From the NCBI GenBank assembly GCA_964245495.1, contig CAXTNC010000151.1, positions 1 to 7,890 of the forward strand: a DNA stretch of 7,890 bases. Direction: 5' to 3'. This DNA is from LMUY01 sp964245495 (lineage in GTDB: Bacteria; Pseudomonadota; Alphaproteobacteria; Acetobacterales; Acetobacteraceae). Positions within the stretch are counted from its first letter, which is position 1, and each line of letters opens with the position of its first letter. Shown here piece by piece: positions 6,461-7,890 of this stretch. Made by a program: the position numbers and the translations under genes. The notes under the pieces are model-generated. The model saw only the letters and a list, made by a program, of their open reading frames with translations. It was not told the origin of the DNA and searched no databases.

Positions 6461-7374
6461 GTGCGGCACGCGGCCTGCCCCACCATCCAGGCGCACAGGG
6501 CGGGAAACGGCATCCCCATGTGCGCCGCCTGCTCCGGCAGCAGGGAGGTGGGCGTGAGGCCTGGCTGGGTGTTCACCTCCAGCAGCACCAGGCGGCCCGG
6601 CTCGCCCGCCGTGTCGTCATAGCGGAAATCCGCCCGGGTGGCGCCGCGGCAGCCCAGCGCCCGGTGCGCCCGCAGCGCCATGTCCAGGGCGCTGGCGAAC
6701 ACGCCCGGGTGCACCCGGGCCGGCAAGGCGTGGACGCTGCCGCCCTCGGCGTACTTGGCCTCGTAGTCGTAGAAGCCGTGGCTGGAGGTGATGTCCGTCA
6801 CCGTCAGCGCCCGGTCCCCCAGCACGCCCACCGTCAGCTCGCGGCCGGGCACGTACTCCTCCACCAGCGCGTGCGCCCCGAAGCGCCAGCCGGCGGCGAT
6901 CTCCGCGCGGCGGTTGCCGCCCTGGCGCAGGACCTCGACGCCGACGGAGCTGCCCTCGTTCACCGGCTTCACCACGTAGGGCAGCGCCACCGGGTCCGCC
7001 TCCGCCAGCTCAGCCACCGGCAGCACGCGGCCGGCCGGCACCGGCAGCCCGGCCGACGCGAACGCCGCCTTGGCCGCCTGCTTGTCCATCGCCAGCGCGG
7101 AGGCGCGCACGCCGGAGTGGGTGTAGGGGATGCCCAGCCAGTCCAGCACGCCCTGGATGGCGCCGTCCTCGCCGAAGCGTCCGTGCAGGGCGTTGAACAC
7201 CACGTCCGGCGCCGGGGTGAGCGCCGCGATCACGGCCGCCAGGTCCGGCCCGGCCTCGACCGGGCGCACCTCGAAGCCGGCCTGCCGCAGGGCGGCGACC
7301 ACCTGCGCGCCGCTGGCGAGGCTCACCTCGCGCTCGGCGGAGATGCCGCCGTAGAGCACGGCCACGACCGTCAT
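6457..7374 (-). CDS. ddlB: D-alanine--D-alanine ligase (DdlB)
   Basis: This cytoplasmic ATP-grasp enzyme joins two D-alanines to make the dipeptide that MurF adds to peptidoglycan precursors. The 305-residue length is normal for DdlB. Visible motifs are GGISAEREVSL (9-19) with the substrate-binding Glu14, NALHGRFGEDG (61-71), SGVRASALAMDK ending at Lys98, the ATP-grasp stretch PYVVKPVNEGSSVGV, VEEYVPGRELTVGV, YDYEAKY with the Tyr that favours D-Ala over D-lactate, ATRADFRYDD, and the metal/substrate motif LLEVNTQPGLTPTSL (about 264-278). ATG 7374 overlaps the murB stop as ATGA and has GGAGG seven bases upstream, so the start is well fixed although the frame stays open to 7596 through murB. 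It is followed directly by ftsQ with a 4-bp overlap. Sequence and context agree. Use of the symbol ddlB rather than ddl rests on the dcw location. Confidence 0.97.
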   Translation of the reverse strand: MTVVAVLYGGISAEREVSLASGAQVVAALRQAGFEVRPVEAGPDLAAVIAALTPAPDVVFNALHGRFGEDGAIQGVLDWLGIPYTHSGVRASALAMDKQAAKAAFASAGLPVPAGRVLPVAELAEADPVALPYVVKPVNEGSSVGVEVLRQGGNRRAEIAAGWRFGAHALVEEYVPGRELTVGVLGDRALTVTDITSSHGFYDYEAKYAEGGSVHALPARVHPGVFASALDMALRAHRALGCRGATRADFRYDDTAGEPGRLVLLEVNTQPGLTPTSLLPEQAAHMGMPFPALCAWMVGQAACRT

Positions 7375-7890
7375 GCGACCACCTCCGGCAGTTTGGCCGG
7401 CAGGCCAATGCGCCCGGCCGGCAGGCCAATGCGCTTGATCTCCCAATCCAGCGTGACCCCGCTCAGCGCATGGACCCGGCGGCGAACCTCCTCGCCCAGC
7501 CCTTCCAGGTCCGCCGCCGTCGCGCCGCCGGTGTTGAGCAGGAAGTTGCAGTGCTTGGCGCTCACCTGCGCGCCGCCCCGCGCCAGGCCGCGGCACCCGG
7601 CGGCGTCGATCAGCTCCCAGGCCTTCATGCCGCCGCTTTCAGGCGAGCTCGGGTTGCGGAAGGTGGAGCCGCCGGTGCGGGCGCGGACCGGCTGCGTCGC
7701 CTCCCGGCTCCGGCGAATGTCGGCCATGCGGTAGGCGACCAGCGCCGGGTCTCCCGGGCGGGCATGGAATCGGGCGCGGACGATGGCGCCGCCGGGCGGC
7801 AGGGCGGCATGGCGGTAGGCGAACCGCAGCGCCGCCGCATCGAGCCGCACGATGCCGGCGGCGGTGGCGACCTCCGCCCAGTGCAGGCAC
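7371..7890 (-). CDS. murB: UDP-N-acetylenolpyruvoylglucosamine reductase MurB, C-terminal part
   Basis: MurB is the FAD enzyme that reduces UDP-GlcNAc-enolpyruvate to UDP-MurNAc. Only the last 172 residues lie in the window; the frame is open at the right edge and begins CLHWAEVATAAG. It holds FAYRHAALP, the GGSTFRNP motif with the proton-donating Ser (codon near 7665-7667), AWELIDAAGCRG, and AKHCNFLLNTGGATAADLEGL. The end WEIKRIG contains the Glu (codon 7440-7442) that by family knowledge is the second active-site residue. This layout is the shorter type II MurB common in alphaproteobacteria. Right after WEIK the sequence RIGLPAG is repeated as RIGLPAK, encoded by a 21-bp tandem duplication, then the protein ends LPEVVA. 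The stop TGA overlaps the ddlB ATG, and the last codons also carry the ddlB ribosome site. A GTG at 7850 is internal to the gene and not a true start. Confidence 0.95.
   Translation of the reverse strand, partial: CLHWAEVATAAGIVRLDAAALRFAYRHAALPPGGAIVRARFHARPGDPALVAYRMADIRRSREATQPVRARTGGSTFRNPSSPESGGMKAWELIDAAGCRGLARGGAQVSAKHCNFLLNTGGATAADLEGLGEEVRRRVHALSGVTLDWEIKRIGLPAGRIGLPAKLPEVVA
7382..7386 (-). promoter_or_regulatory. Ribosome binding site of ddlB
   Basis: GGAGG inside the last murB codons sits seven bases before ATG 7374. This fixes the ddlB start and, with the ATGA overlap, suggests translational coupling. Confidence 0.75.
7395..7434. repeat. 21-bp tandem duplication at the murB 3' end
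   Basis: A 19-base sequence occurs identically at 7395-7413 and 7416-7434, giving a period of 21 bp, or seven codons. It doubles RIGLPA(G/K) in MurB without breaking the frame. Perfect identity at all third positions suggests a recent slippage event. Confidence 0.9.

Noticed and set aside
3795..6557. A 920-codon open frame on the plus strand, opposite ftsZ, ftsA and ftsQ.
   Set aside because: It lies antisense to three firmly identified genes and its protein is low-complexity Ala/Arg/Ser/Pro. It is an artefact of GC-rich third positions that remove stops from the opposite strand.

Overview
This window looks like the tail of the division and cell wall (dcw) cluster of a very GC-rich alphaproteobacterium. 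Protein wording such as the MurB C-terminus and the FtsZ tail LDIPAFLRRQ, together with the gene order, points to Rhodospirillales/Acetobacteraceae. That placement is inference from recognised families, not from a search. Every gene lies on the minus strand, so transcription runs from high to low coordinates: murB (3' part only), ddlB, ftsQ, ftsA, ftsZ, lpxC, bamD and recN (5' part only).

From the right edge, murB, ddlB, ftsQ and ftsA form a tightly packed block. The stop of each upstream gene overlaps or nearly touches the next start: ATGA at murB/ddlB, GTGA at ddlB/ftsQ, and GTGA at ftsQ/ftsA, or a 5-bp gap if the ATG is used. ftsZ follows ftsA after 40 bp and has its own clear ribosome binding site. 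The ftsZ stop is followed by a perfect 14-bp inverted repeat, a likely transcript end or 3' stabilising hairpin. About 210 bp then separate ftsZ from lpxC; this is the only real intergenic region and its AT-rich patch holds a candidate promoter. lpxC, bamD and recN follow with short gaps of 57-63 bp and 20 bp.

The genes act together in envelope growth. MurB and Ddl supply peptidoglycan precursors (UDP-MurNAc and D-Ala-D-Ala). FtsZ forms the division ring, FtsA ties it to the membrane, and FtsQ links it to the periplasmic divisome. LpxC commits the cell to lipid A synthesis and BamD assembles outer-membrane proteins. RecN, a DNA repair ATPase, is the usual neighbour at this end in alphaproteobacteria.

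I found no mobile element, CRISPR array, RNA gene or undescribed system. This is a conserved core region. The points worth a second look are small: a 21-bp in-frame tandem duplication at the murB 3' end, a long FtsZ linker with embedded hydrophobic motifs, and a dyad over the predicted start of lpxC transcription. The many long plus-strand open frames are shadows caused by GC-rich third codon positions.
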